DNA of 64,000 bases. It comes from an uncultured Nitrospira sp. GTDB lineage: Bacteria; Nitrospirota; Nitrospiria; Nitrospirales; Nitrospiraceae. A program made the translations under genes and the position numbers. Numbering within the stretch: position 1 is the stretch's first letter; the number at the start of each line of letters is the position of its first letter. Below the pieces are notes generated by a model. That model was not told where the DNA came from and made no database searches. It saw only the letters and a list, made by a program, of their open reading frames with translations. Positions 52,176 to 61,799 of this stretch are shown piece after piece. Location: the NCBI GenBank assembly GCA_902500715.1, contig CABVRO010000004.1, forward strand, positions 1 to 64,000, in the 5' to 3' direction.

Positions 52176-52781
52176 CTAGAGATACCGGTGTGACAGCACC
52201 TTCCCGCTATTGTCGAGTTCGTAGAGCAGCGGGGCTCCGGTTGGAATGTTGAGTTCCAGGACCTGCTCCCGGGTCAGCTGCTCGAGCTGCATCACCAACG
52301 CTCGCAGGCTGTTTCCATGGGCGGCGATAAGGATCGTTTCTCCTTTGAGCACGTAGGGCTTGATGCGGCTGTCGTAGTAGGGGAGCACCCGTTCGGCCGT
52401 ATCCTTCAGGCTTTCTCCGCCCGGCGGTCGGACATCGTAGCTCCGGCGCCAGATTTTCACCTGCTCATCCCCGAACTTCTTGGCCGTTTCGGCTTTGTTG
52501 AGCCCCTGCAGCTCTCCGTACATGCGCTCGTTCAGCGCCTTGTCTTTTTCAATGGGAATGCCGGTCTGTCCGATCCCTTCGAGGACGAGTCGCAACGTTT
52601 CGTTGGCGCGGGCCAGCACGGATGAAAAGGCGCGATCGAATGTGAAGCCCGCCAGTTTTTTTCCTGCCGCCTTCGCTTCCTCAATGCCTTTCGGGGAGAG
52701 GGGGACATCCACCCAGCCGGTGAAACGGTTTTCCAGATTCCACTGCGACTCGCCATGACGAATGAGAACCAGTTTGCTCAT
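52176..52781 (-). CDS. gpmA: 2,3-bisphosphoglycerate-dependent phosphoglycerate mutase
   Basis: A 201-residue dPGM-type enzyme. It has the phosphohistidine [16 protein letters not shown] at the start, [14 protein letters not shown], and the second catalytic His in [10 protein letters not shown]. It interconverts 2- and 3-phosphoglycerate. It is shorter than the 230-250-residue E. coli enzyme, like many bacterial members. ATG 52781 is preferred to the longer frame because the family starts there with GGAG and AGG sites upstream. Confidence 0.93.
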   Translation of the reverse strand: MSKLVLIRHGESQWNLENRFTGWVDVPLSPKGIEEAKAAGKKLAGFTFDRAFSSVLARANETLRLVLEGIGQTGIPIEKDKALNERMYGELQGLNKAETAKKFGDEQVKIWRRSYDVRPPGGESLKDTAERVLPYYDSRIKPYVLKGETILIAAHGNSLRALVMQLEQLTREQVLELNIPTGAPLLYELDNSGKVLSHRYL

Positions 52782-52963
52782 CGTGCCTCGTCTCCTTGTC
52801 CGAAAGGATGGAACGGTTTCATGACAGGTTATGCGATTTCCCCTTCGCCCTGTCAAGCGGGATGAGCCCATTTATGCCTACCGTGGCTTCGTGGTGGTGA
52901 GTTGCAATCACATCAGGCAGTCAGTACCATGCCGCCGGTTTCTCCTCACGTCGGAGCGCATCG

Positions 52964-53794
52964 ATGACGGAACGTTCCCCCTCAGACTCGACCCCCTTGC
53001 AGGAGTGGTGGCGCGCCATGGGACGGCGCCTGCAGGTTGAAGACCGGGTCGAGGCCTTTTTTCGGCGGGCGCTCGGGGTCAGTCAGGCGCTGGCTGGTGT
53101 GGCGCAGGCCGGTGGCGAGGTTGAATACGTCCTCTTTGTGCTGGTGCGCTACTGGATTCCCGTTGTGTTGCCGCCGCCCGGTCGGGAACGGGCCTCCAAG
53201 GGCGATCCGGATTACTGGCTCGAGTCCGAGCAGATTCTCAAAGCCGCCGCCGTTCGGTTGCGTGAGCTCAAGCCGTTGATCGAATTGCTGACGGTGGCCA
53301 ATCCGTTGAGTACCGGAGGCCCTGACCACAGCCCGGCCCGCTCGCCGGTCGTCGAGGTGGAACTCGCCAACATGCTGCAGGGGATTGCCGAGTCGGCGGG
53401 GAGCTACGGAGGTCCGGATTACACGTCGGTCATCAAAACGTTCGACCCGGTTCCACTGCGACAAACGCAGCCCTTTAAACATAACAAGAAGAATAGCGCC
53501 GAGCTCTGGGTGGTCTTCTTGCTCCGCGAGCATTTCCGGAGCCTCGGTCTCGGCAAGGATCGCTACTGGCCGCTGGTGGCGGGGCTCTGCGCGGCAGCCG
53601 GCATCACCAATCCCAACGGGCAGCCCTACGGCCCCGACGAGCTCAAGTCCTGGTGGCAGAAGAACTGGCCGCGCACCTACACGCAACTGGAGCAGACTCA
53701 AGCCGCACCCGATCTCAGCGGAGCCGCCTATCAGCAGGATTTCGACTGGTTCGTGTCCTGGATCGAGTGGCAGCGGCGGCGTCTGTCCGAATAG
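52964..53794 (+). CDS. Hypothetical protein, 276 residues
   Basis: Soluble protein starting MTERSPSDSTPLQEWWRAMG, rich in Trp and Arg, helical. It has no signal peptide or membrane helix and no Cys cluster. SWWQKNWPRTY and FDWFVSWIEWQRRR are Trp-rich blocks near the C terminus. No family recognised. Divergent from gpmA. Confidence 0.65.
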   Translation: MTERSPSDSTPLQEWWRAMGRRLQVEDRVEAFFRRALGVSQALAGVAQAGGEVEYVLFVLVRYWIPVVLPPPGRERASKGDPDYWLESEQILKAAAVRLRELKPLIELLTVANPLSTGGPDHSPARSPVVEVELANMLQGIAESAGSYGGPDYTSVIKTFDPVPLRQTQPFKHNKKNSAELWVVFLLREHFRSLGLGKDRYWPLVAGLCAAAGITNPNGQPYGPDELKSWWQKNWPRTYTQLEQTQAAPDLSGAAYQQDFDWFVSWIEWQRRRLSE

Positions 53795-53859
53795 CGAAGG
53801 CCTGTTTTTCGTGAGTCGACTTGGAGAGTGTATTCCGCTCCGAGGGTTCGGTTGACACA

Positions 53860-54327
53860 ATGGCCGTCTGGCAATTTCGAATCGAGTTAGCGCCGAAGGC
53901 GGTGGCAGAGGCGAACTCATTGTGTGCAGGGATGGTTCTCACTCAAGAGCAGCGAGAGTCCATTGTGTGGTGGAGGGATCAGCGGTTACCCGTTACGCTG
54001 TTGCACGACGTGGAAAAGATGCTTCCCCCTGGGAAGGCATGGTCGAAGGATCTTGAAGCGTTCGGTAGCCTCGACACGTCGTGTTTAACGATTATGCGAG
54101 AGGGTGAGTCTCTTGTAGAAGTCCATTTCCGCTTTGACTTGCGAGAGGTAGCGATTGAATTGCTGGAGACTGCAGTGCAGTTTTCGCGAGATCTTCAGTG
54201 CTGGTTCATCAGTGAGGGCGGGAAAGTAATAGAGCCTGATTTGTCAGCTCTGAAAGATGAAATTCGGGAATCCTCTGCCTTTCAGTTTGTGAAAGATCCG
54301 TTAAGCTTCATATCCCGCCTGAAATAG
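53860..54327 (+). CDS. Hypothetical protein, 155 residues, lower GC
   Basis: The protein starts MAVWQFRIELAPKAVAEANS. Codon use is visibly more AT-rich than in the neighbours (for example gcgattgaattgctggagac), which hints at transfer. No family is recognised; the sequence is alpha/beta and could be an immunity or toxin-neutralising protein, but that is only a guess from size and composition. The ribosome site is weak. Confidence 0.5.
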   Translation: MAVWQFRIELAPKAVAEANSLCAGMVLTQEQRESIVWWRDQRLPVTLLHDVEKMLPPGKAWSKDLEAFGSLDTSCLTIMREGESLVEVHFRFDLREVAIELLETAVQFSRDLQCWFISEGGKVIEPDLSALKDEIRESSAFQFVKDPLSFISRLK

Positions 54328-54342
54328 GCGCCTCAGATTTGT

Positions 54343-54355
54343 GACAACTGTTGTC
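54343..54355. repeat. Short palindrome
   Basis: GACAACTGTTGTC is a perfect 13-base palindrome in the gap between the convergent genes. Confidence 0.4.
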
Positions 54356-54389
54356 GGAAGGCTGGAGCCGACTTGTGAACGTTGTTTTG

Positions 54390-55034
54390 CTAGACGTGCG
54401 TGAGGCTGGCGGGGCGGGGTTTGGCGGGAGGATTCTTCGACCCGTCAGGCGGTCCGTCCTTGAACATGGCGACGACCAGGCCGATCTTCAGGACTAGGAG
54501 GCCGACGCCGACCCACACGACATACGGTTGCACGCCGCCTAATTCTCCCAACATCTGCAGTCTGGCTTCCCCACCTGTGGCCCGTTCGCCTTTGATCTTG
54601 GCGAGCTGCTCCTTGGCATGCCAGAAATAGATATAGTTGGCGCTGGCGCCTGCGATGACACGCCAGATGAGGTCGGCTGAGAGGTCCTGGGTGATATAGA
54701 ATGCCATGGCCGGGCCGATGGCATAGATCAGGGCGTAGACGTACATCTTCCGGTAGAGAAACCAGAGGAAGGGCTCAAAGACGAAGGCTGGCCAGTGCCA
54801 GGTCAAGGCGAATTTGGGCCCGGACGGCCCCGTGAATTTCTTGAAGGTCTCCAGGTAGCGGTCGGCATTGGGGCCGATGAAGGCTTTCCAGAGCTCCGCA
54901 TCCGTCTGCGGCGAAGGTACCGAGTCCGCCTCCACCACTGTTTCCCGGCTTTCAACGGCGAAGGCGCCGCCGCATTGGTGGCAAAAGCGGGCATCGTCCC
55001 GGTTTTCTTGTCGGCATTGTGAACAGGATTTCAT
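54390..55034 (-). CDS. Zinc-ribbon and DUF2628-like membrane protein
   Basis: A 214-residue protein. MKSCSQCRQENRDDARFCHQCG is an N-terminal zinc ribbon with two CxxC pairs. The rest has aromatic-rich helices (FEPFLWFLYRKMYVYALIYAIG and others) like the DUF2628 family, about four membrane segments. Convergent with the gene before. Function unknown; family members are often minor membrane proteins. Confidence 0.75.
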   Translation of the reverse strand: MKSCSQCRQENRDDARFCHQCGGAFAVESRETVVEADSVPSPQTDAELWKAFIGPNADRYLETFKKFTGPSGPKFALTWHWPAFVFEPFLWFLYRKMYVYALIYAIGPAMAFYITQDLSADLIWRVIAGASANYIYFWHAKEQLAKIKGERATGGEARLQMLGELGGVQPYVVWVGVGLLVLKIGLVVAMFKDGPPDGSKNPPAKPRPASLTHV

Positions 55035-55206
55035 ACGGTCACCTTATCCCATCCGCCGTCTCTCCCCGTCAAGGGCGGCCCTGCGCAAGCGGCAGGGTTC
55101 GAAACAGACCGCCGGCCGCGCCAGGAGCCGCTGACGGGCGTTCGTTCGGTTGCTTTCACCTGTGCCCTATGGTAGCTTCGCCGACTCACGATGGGAAAGG
55201 TGTGCC

Positions 55207-56415
55207 ATGCCGACGGGTGAGTTGCGTCTCAACGCCGAACAGTACTTGATGAACACCTATACGCGCCAGCCGATTTCGATCGTGCGGGGACGTGGCTCGA
55301 AGGTCTACGACCTGGAAGGCCGGGAGTACATCGACTTTGTGGCCGGCATTGCGGTCAATCTCCTCGGTCATGGACATCCGGACCTGGTGCTGGCGATTCA
55401 AAAACAGGTGCAGCACCTGATCCACACATCGAACCTTTATTATACCGAGCCGCAGGTGCGGCTTGCTCAGACCCTGGTCGAACATTCGTTTGCGCAGAAA
55501 GTCTTCTTCTGTAACAGCGGCGCGGAAGCGAATGAAGCGGCGATCAAGCTGGCCCGAAAGTATTCGTATGACAAGTACGGGGCCGACCGCTACGAGATCG
55601 TCACGATGACGAACTCCTTTCACGGGCGTACCATGGCCACCTTGACCGCCACCGGTCAGGAGAAGGTGCAGAAGGGGTTCGCCCCGCTCATGCCGGGTTT
55701 TTCATATGTAACGTTCAACGATCTCTCGGAAGTCGAGCGCGCCATCACACCGAACACCGCCGCCGTCATGTTGGAGCCCATTCAGGCTGAAGGCGGAGTG
55801 CATGTGGCCGATCGGGGCTATATGCAGGGCTTGCGCGACCTCTGCCGGGAGCGCGATGTGTTGCTGATTTTCGATGAAGTGCAAACCGGCATGGGGCGCA
55901 CGGGCACGCTTTTTTGCTACGAGCAGTTCGGTATGCAGCCGGACATCATGACCCTGGCGAAGGGGCTGGGCGGTGGTGTCCCGATCGGGGCCTGTTTGGC
56001 GACGGAAGCTGTGGCGCGTGCCTTTTCTCCTGGGACCCATGCCTCGACCTTTGGCGGTAATCCCCTGGCTTGTGCGGCCGGGTTGGCTGTGTTGCGAGTC
56101 CTGTTGGACGGGAAGATTTTGGACCAGGGACGGCGCATGGGTGAGACCTTGGCCAAAGGGTTGGCCGTGCTGAAGGACCGGCATCGTTGCGTAAAGGAAG
56201 TGCGCGGCCTCGGTCTGCTTCAGGGTATGGAATTGGAGATCGACGGGAAAGCGGTTGTTGCCGATTGTCTGGCCCGCGGGTTGTTGATCAACTGCACCGG
56301 CGATCGGGTTCTGCGCTTCGTTCCCCCACTCATCATCACGGAGCGCGAGATCGATCGCTTGCTGGTCGCGCTTGCGCAGGTGTTGAGTCAGCGAACTACA
56401 TCAAGCCACCATTAA
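55207..56415 (+). CDS. argD: Acetylornithine aminotransferase
   Basis: A 402-residue class III PLP aminotransferase. FFCNSGAEANEAAIKLAR, DEVQTGMGRTG and the PLP lysine block TLAKGLGGGVPIGA are present. It makes N-acetylornithine in arginine synthesis; many members also act on succinyl-diaminopimelate, relevant to the lysine genes downstream. ATG 55207 is set by AAAGG upstream. First gene of the arg-lys operon. Confidence 0.95.
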   Translation: MPTGELRLNAEQYLMNTYTRQPISIVRGRGSKVYDLEGREYIDFVAGIAVNLLGHGHPDLVLAIQKQVQHLIHTSNLYYTEPQVRLAQTLVEHSFAQKVFFCNSGAEANEAAIKLARKYSYDKYGADRYEIVTMTNSFHGRTMATLTATGQEKVQKGFAPLMPGFSYVTFNDLSEVERAITPNTAAVMLEPIQAEGGVHVADRGYMQGLRDLCRERDVLLIFDEVQTGMGRTGTLFCYEQFGMQPDIMTLAKGLGGGVPIGACLATEAVARAFSPGTHASTFGGNPLACAAGLAVLRVLLDGKILDQGRRMGETLAKGLAVLKDRHRCVKEVRGLGLLQGMELEIDGKAVVADCLARGLLINCTGDRVLRFVPPLIITEREIDRLLVALAQVLSQRTTSSHH

Positions 56416-56431
56416 TCCTGTAGGGGCGCGT

Positions 56432-57412
56432 ATGTCGCGGCGTCCGCATCGGTCATCCTCCCGGGCCGGTCTCGGGAAAGATTTTCTGGAACTGCTCTCG
56501 ATCCCCGTCGCAGAGCTCACGGGGTTGTTGCGCCTGGCTGCGCAACTGAAAGTGAAGCAGCGTCGCGGGGTGTCCCATCCTCTGCTGCAGGGCCGCATGT
56601 TGGGCCTGCTGTTTCAGAAGCCTTCGACCCGGACGCGGGTGTCGTTCGAGGCCGGGATGAATCAGCTCGGTGGGCAGGCGATGGTGTTGCCGATGGGCGA
56701 TATCCAGTTGTCGCGCGGCGAGAGTGTCGCCGACACGGCGCATGTCCTGTCTCGGTATCTGGACGCAATTGTCCTGCGCACCTTTGACCACGCGATTGCC
56801 GAAGAATGGGCCCGCGAGGCGAGTATTCCCGTCATCAACGGGCTGACCGATTTGAATCACCCTTGCCAGGCCCTCTCCGATCTATTGACTATTCAGGAAA
56901 AGAAACGGCGACTGAAAGGCATCAAGATCGCGTATGTCGGCGACGGCAACAATGTGACGAATTCTCTGATCGAGGCGGCGGCGAAGATGGGGATGACGAT
57001 TGCCGTGGGTTGTCCGCCCGGGTATCAACCGGACCGGGGCATTGTGGATCGAGCCCGGGAGGAAGCCCTGCAGACCGGTGCGGTGATTGAAATCGGCGCC
57101 GATCCGTTTGTGGCCGTGAAAGATGCGGATGTGGTGTATACCGACGTCTGGATCAGCATGGGGCAGGAGCGGGAGCAAGCCAAGCGTCTCAAGATCCTGG
57201 CGCCCTATCAGCTCAATGCGCGACTATTGAAATGCGCGAAGCCGGATGCGCTGGTCATGCATTGTCTGCCGGCTCATCGCGGTGAGGAAATCAGTGCCGA
57301 GGTGTTGGATGGACCGCAGTCGGTGGTGTTCGATCAAGCCGAGAACCGATTGCACATGCAGAAGGCCATTCTGGTCAGGCTCCTCGGAAAGAAACCTGTA
57401 CGGAGTACGTAA
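56432..57412 (+). CDS. argF: Ornithine carbamoyltransferase
   Basis: A 326-residue transcarbamylase. The carbamoyl-phosphate motif FQKPSTRTRVSFE, DHPCQ-like NHPCQALSDL and the catalytic HCLPAHRGEEIS are present. It makes citrulline from ornithine. It starts 16 bases after argD. Confidence 0.96.
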   Translation: MSRRPHRSSSRAGLGKDFLELLSIPVAELTGLLRLAAQLKVKQRRGVSHPLLQGRMLGLLFQKPSTRTRVSFEAGMNQLGGQAMVLPMGDIQLSRGESVADTAHVLSRYLDAIVLRTFDHAIAEEWAREASIPVINGLTDLNHPCQALSDLLTIQEKKRRLKGIKIAYVGDGNNVTNSLIEAAAKMGMTIAVGCPPGYQPDRGIVDRAREEALQTGAVIEIGADPFVAVKDADVVYTDVWISMGQEREQAKRLKILAPYQLNARLLKCAKPDALVMHCLPAHRGEEISAEVLDGPQSVVFDQAENRLHMQKAILVRLLGKKPVRST

Positions 57413-57427
57413 GTGAAAGGGAGTCGT

Positions 57428-58645
57428 ATGAGTCGGTCATCGTACAAAAAAGTGGTATTGGCCTATTCGGGGGGCCTGGACACGTCGGTGATCCTGAAGT
57501 GGCTGGAAGAGGTCTATGGCTGCGAAGTCATCGCGTTTTGCGCCGACCTGGGGCAGGGTGAGGATCTGAAGGCCATCAAAAAGAAGGCGCGGTCTCTGGG
57601 CGTGAAAAAAGTTTACGTAGAGGATCTCCGCGAGGTGTTCGTCAAGGACCATGTGTTCCCCATGTTGCGCGGCAATGCGATCTATGAAGGCAGCTATCTG
57701 CTGGGCACGTCGATTGCCCGCCCGCTGATCGCGCGGCGCCAAATTGAAATTGCGGCCGATGAAGGCGCCGAGGCGGTCTGCCACGGCGCGACCGGCAAGG
57801 GCAACGATCAGGTCCGCTTCGAGTTGACCTACATGGCGTTGTATCCGCAGATCAAGATCATTGCGCCCTGGCGTGAATGGACCATGCGCTCGCGTCGTGA
57901 GTTGATCGAGTATGCAGAAAAACACGGCATTCCGGTCACGGCCACGAAGGCGAAGCCCTACAGCATGGACATGAACCTGTTTCACACGAGTTACGAGGGC
58001 GGCATTCTGGAAGATCCTTGGAAAGCCCCGCCCGAAGAGATCTTCGTGATGTCGGTCTCGCCGGAGCGGGCGCCGAACAAGGCCCGGGAAGTCGAGATCG
58101 AGTATGTGGCGGGTAACCCGGTGGCGGTGGACGGCAAGAAGATGAGCCCGGCCGCCTTGCTGTCCCATCTCAATAAATTGGGCGGCGAGCATGGCGTCGG
58201 TCGCGTCGATCTGGTTGAAAACCGCTATGTCGGGATGAAGTCCCGCGGCGTGTACGAAACGCCCGGCGGCACGATTCTGCATGCGGCCCATCGAGGCCTG
58301 GAGTCACTCACGATGGACCGGGAAGTGCTGCATCTGCGGGATAGTCTGATCCCCCGCTATGCCGAGCTCATTTACTACGGATATTGGTATGCTCCGGAGC
58401 GGGAAATGCTCCAAGTCGCGATCGACGAAGCTCAGAAGGATGTCACGGGCACTGTTCGCGTGAAACTCTATAAAGGGACTTGCACGGTGGTGGGGCGGAA
58501 GTCTCCGCGTTCGCTCTATCGACTGGACATGGCGACGTTCGAAGAAGACGACGTGTACCGTCAGAAGGATGCGGAAGGGTTTATTCGTCTGAACGCACTC
58601 CGGTTGGCGATTCGGGCCCAGCGCAAGAAGAGGTCGAGGCGGTAA
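57428..58645 (+). CDS. argG: Argininosuccinate synthase
   Basis: A 405-residue enzyme of full length with the PP-loop [11 protein letters not shown] near residue 12, [18 protein letters not shown], and the C-terminal LRLAIRAQ. It joins citrulline and aspartate using ATP. ATG 57428 has AAAGGGAG upstream; a GTG at 57413 is less likely. Its stop overlaps the argH start by one base. Confidence 0.97.
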   Translation: MSRSSYKKVVLAYSGGLDTSVILKWLEEVYGCEVIAFCADLGQGEDLKAIKKKARSLGVKKVYVEDLREVFVKDHVFPMLRGNAIYEGSYLLGTSIARPLIARRQIEIAADEGAEAVCHGATGKGNDQVRFELTYMALYPQIKIIAPWREWTMRSRRELIEYAEKHGIPVTATKAKPYSMDMNLFHTSYEGGILEDPWKAPPEEIFVMSVSPERAPNKAREVEIEYVAGNPVAVDGKKMSPAALLSHLNKLGGEHGVGRVDLVENRYVGMKSRGVYETPGGTILHAAHRGLESLTMDREVLHLRDSLIPRYAELIYYGYWYAPEREMLQVAIDEAQKDVTGTVRVKLYKGTCTVVGRKSPRSLYRLDMATFEEDDVYRQKDAEGFIRLNALRLAIRAQRKKRSRR

Positions 58646-60099
58646 TGGCGAAGTCCCAATCTGCCGGCGCGCGCGCCCGCAAGTCTATTCCTGTTCCGCA
58701 ACAGTCCGGTCGTGCCTTGCCCAAAGGTAAGGCCTGGGGTGGCCGGTTCGCGGAACAAACCGACCGGTTGGTGGAGCAATTCACCTCTTCCCTGGCCTAC
58801 GATCGGCGGCTCTATCCCTACGACATTCAAGGCAGTATCGCCCATTGCAAGACGCTCGAACGCGCAGGGGTGCTCACTGCCCGTGAGTCGGCGCAGCTCG
58901 TGCGGGGACTGCAATTCGTGAAGGTGGAGTTGGACGGCGGGCGGTTTCCCTTCTCGCCGCAGGACGAAGATATCCATATGGCGATCGAGCGCCGCTTGAC
59001 TGAGTTGATCGGCCCGCTGGGTGGAAAGCTGCACACGGGTCGAAGCCGCAACGATCAGGTGGCCCTGGATCTACGTCTCTTTTTGCGCGATGTGCTTTCG
59101 ACCCTGATGGGTCAATTGCAGGAATTCCGCCGAGTCCTCGTGGGGCAGGCCCGGGCGCATCTGGATGTCGTCATGCCTGGGTACACACATTTGCAGCGCG
59201 CGCAGCCGGTGCTGCTGGCGCATCATTTCCTGGCCTATGTTGAAATGTTCGACCGTGACCGGGGTCGGCTTCACGACTGTCGGCAACGGTTCGATGTGAT
59301 GCCGCTGGGGTCGGGTGCGTTGGCGGGATCGAACTACCCGGTCGACCGTCGATACACCGCGGCACTCCTGGAATTCCCTGCGGTAACCCAGAACAGCCTC
59401 GATGCCGTCTCGGATCGTGACGCGGTGGTGGAGACGCTCAGCGCCTTGTCGCTGATCATGATGCATCTCTCACGCTTGAGCGAAGAATTGATTCTGTGGG
59501 CATCCCAGGAATTTCGCTACGTGGATCTGCCTGATACCTTCTGCACCGGTAGCAGTATGATGCCGCAAAAAAAGAATCCGGACGTGCCGGAGTTGGTGCG
59601 CGGAAAAACGGGTCGCGTTTACGGTCACTTGATGGGTACCCTGACGCTGCTGAAGGGATTGCCACTGAGTTACAATCGCGATCTTCAAGAAGATAAAGAA
59701 GCGTTGTTCGACGCTGTGGATACGACGGGGCACTCGCTGGTGCTTTGCACGGAGTTGATGCGGAGGCTGGTCGTCAATAAGACCGTCCTGGCCGAAGCGG
59801 CGGAAGGTGGCGGCATGCTGGCGACGGAGCTGGCCGATTACCTGGTGACGAGAGGTGTCCCGTTCCGGGAGGCCCATTCCATTACCGGCCAGATTGTGCG
59901 ATTCTCACTCGAGCAGCATCGGCCACTTCAGCAGTTGACCTTGGAAGACTTGCGAGGTTTCTCCGCCCATTTCGGTGAGGACGTCTTGAGTTGTCTCACG
60001 GTGCGGGGCGCCATCGACCGGAAAGGTCAGATCGGTGGCACGGCGAGACGGCGTGTGGAGGCGCGGATCAAGGAGCTTGAGAAGGCGTTGAAGGGATGA
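58645..60099 (+). CDS. argH: Argininosuccinate lyase
   Basis: A 484-residue fumarase-fold lyase. WGGRF at the N terminus, TGRSRNDQVALDLRLF, and the catalytic-serine signature GSSMMPQKKNPD are present. It splits argininosuccinate to arginine and fumarate. Upstream open frame back to 58480 is argG sequence read in another frame. It overlaps argG by one base and the next gene by four. The N-terminal 25 residues are basic and extra to the family. Confidence 0.97.
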   Translation: MAKSQSAGARARKSIPVPQQSGRALPKGKAWGGRFAEQTDRLVEQFTSSLAYDRRLYPYDIQGSIAHCKTLERAGVLTARESAQLVRGLQFVKVELDGGRFPFSPQDEDIHMAIERRLTELIGPLGGKLHTGRSRNDQVALDLRLFLRDVLSTLMGQLQEFRRVLVGQARAHLDVVMPGYTHLQRAQPVLLAHHFLAYVEMFDRDRGRLHDCRQRFDVMPLGSGALAGSNYPVDRRYTAALLEFPAVTQNSLDAVSDRDAVVETLSALSLIMMHLSRLSEELILWASQEFRYVDLPDTFCTGSSMMPQKKNPDVPELVRGKTGRVYGHLMGTLTLLKGLPLSYNRDLQEDKEALFDAVDTTGHSLVLCTELMRRLVVNKTVLAEAAEGGGMLATELADYLVTRGVPFREAHSITGQIVRFSLEQHRPLQQLTLEDLRGFSAHFGEDVLSCLTVRGAIDRKGQIGGTARRRVEARIKELEKALKG

Positions 60100-60398
60100 G
60101 GCTCGTCAGGGCATGTGGCCCGGGAGTCAGGAGTCGTGCCGTCGGTGCAGTGTGGATTGTTGCGGGATTGGGCGGATGCGGAGTATTGGGTGCGCCGATC
60201 CCTCCTGAAGATGTCGGCGTAGCGCCGGTGATGGAGCGACAGTTGAGACGTGAAGGGCTGTTGGCACCTGGCGCGAATGTATGGGGATCTGCGTCCAGGC
60301 CCGGCGCGCCGAGCGCCGTGACCGTTGAAGAAGCTCCGATTCCTCCGGACCCCGACCCGTTGCCGACTCCGCCACTGAGAACGATGGGCACGCGATAG
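60096..60398 (+). CDS. Small lipoprotein, LptM-like
   Basis: A 100-residue protein overlapping the argH stop by ATGA. A signal segment ends with lipobox LGGC (Cys28). Right after it comes GVLGAPIPPED, which fits the CG-x-x-GxPxxPPE pattern of LptM/YifL-type lipoproteins, which help LptD mature in proteobacteria and usually stand before lysA or dapF. The Pro-rich tail (IPPDPDPLPTPPLRTMG) adds length. Function in this lineage is inferred from motif and position. Confidence 0.62.
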   Translation: MRLVRACGPGVRSRAVGAVWIVAGLGGCGVLGAPIPPEDVGVAPVMERQLRREGLLAPGANVWGSASRPGAPSAVTVEEAPIPPDPDPLPTPPLRTMGTR

Positions 60399-60500
60399 AC
60401 GTGAGGCTGGGGCGTGGCCCCGGTTTTAGCCGGTCGTCGCTGTGGTTATTGGACGTATTCTCCGGGGCAGGTATTGAATTGTTGATCGAGGATGACCACC

Positions 60501-61763
60501 ATGAATGACTTTCAGTATCGGGAAGGTGAACTTTATTGCGAGGATGTGCCGCTCTCGCGCATTGCGAAAGAGGTCGGGACCCCGTGTTATGTGTATAGTC
60601 ACCACACGCTCGTCCGGCACTTCCGTGTCTACGATAGTGCCTTTCAGAACATTCCTCACATTGTCGCCTTTGCTATGAAGGCCAATTCCAATTTGGCGGT
60701 ACTTCGTCTGATGGCCAAGGAAGGGAGCGGTGTCGATATCGTCTCCGGAGGAGAGCTCTTTCGTGCGCTGAAGGCAGGGGTGTCTCCCGGCAAGATCGTC
60801 TTTGCCGGGGTCGGGAAGAAGCCGGAGGAAATCCGCGACGCCTTGAAGGCGGATATTCTGATGTTTAATGTCGAATCTTCCGCGGAGCTGCAGGCCATCA
60901 ACGACGTGGCGGCGTCCACGGGCGTCAAGGCGCGAGTGGCCTTACGCATCAATCCCGACATCGATCCGAAAACGCATCCGTACATTTCCACGGGCTTGAA
61001 GAAAAGTAAGTTCGGGATTGCAGCGGATCGTGCCATCGAGGAATTCAAGGCAGCCGCAGCGTTCAGCCACATCGAAGTGGTGGGTTTGCATGCACATATC
61101 GGGTCGCAATTGACACAAGTCGCCCCCTTCGTCGAGTCGCTGAAGAAAGTGTTGGCGATGGTGCAGACGCTGGCCGAGCAGGGAATCCCTATTCGTTATC
61201 TGAATATCGGCGGTGGCCTGGGGATTACGTATTCCGACGAAACCCCTCCGGAACCCAAAGATCTGGCGGCGGCGATTTTCCCGCTTGTGCGTGACCTGCA
61301 GTGTATCCTGATCATGGAGCCTGGTCGCGTGATTGTCGGAAATGCCGGCGTGTTGCTCACGAAGGTGTTGTATACGAAGGACGGCGAAACCAAACGGTTC
61401 CTGATTGTGGATGCGGCGATGAACGACCTGATTCGCCCCAGCCTGTACGATGCACATCACGATATAAGGCCGATCTACGAAAATGTCGCGCGCGCCGCGA
61501 AGCAGACTGTGGATGTGGTCGGGCCCGTGTGCGAGTCCGGCGATTTTTTGGCGAAAGATCGGGTGATGCCGGAAATGAATGCCGGAGATCTCATGGCCGT
61601 GATGAGTGCGGGCGCCTACGGGTTTGTCATGTCCTCGAATTATAATTCGCGACCTCGTGTGCCGGAGGTGCTGGTTCATGAGGGACAGATCCATATAATT
61701 CGAGCGCGAGAGAGTTACGACGACCTGGTGCATGGCGAGCAGATACCGGCGTTTCTTTCCTAG
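60501..61763 (+). CDS. lysA: Diaminopimelate decarboxylase
   Basis: A 420-residue PLP decarboxylase of the alanine-racemase fold. The PLP lysine is in AFAMKANSN, LNIGGGLGI binds phosphate, and GPVCESGDFLAKDR holds the catalytic Cys. It makes lysine from meso-diaminopimelate. ATG 60501 has GAGG nine bases upstream; ATG 60492 is an in-frame alternative. A 102-base gap precedes it. Confidence 0.96.
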   Translation: MNDFQYREGELYCEDVPLSRIAKEVGTPCYVYSHHTLVRHFRVYDSAFQNIPHIVAFAMKANSNLAVLRLMAKEGSGVDIVSGGELFRALKAGVSPGKIVFAGVGKKPEEIRDALKADILMFNVESSAELQAINDVAASTGVKARVALRINPDIDPKTHPYISTGLKKSKFGIAADRAIEEFKAAAAFSHIEVVGLHAHIGSQLTQVAPFVESLKKVLAMVQTLAEQGIPIRYLNIGGGLGITYSDETPPEPKDLAAAIFPLVRDLQCILIMEPGRVIVGNAGVLLTKVLYTKDGETKRFLIVDAAMNDLIRPSLYDAHHDIRPIYENVARAAKQTVDVVGPVCESGDFLAKDRVMPEMNAGDLMAVMSAGAYGFVMSSNYNSRPRVPEVLVHEGQIHIIRARESYDDLVHGEQIPAFLS

Positions 61764-61799
61764 GTTTCAGTATTTACTGTCTTCCTTATGGAGCCTCCC

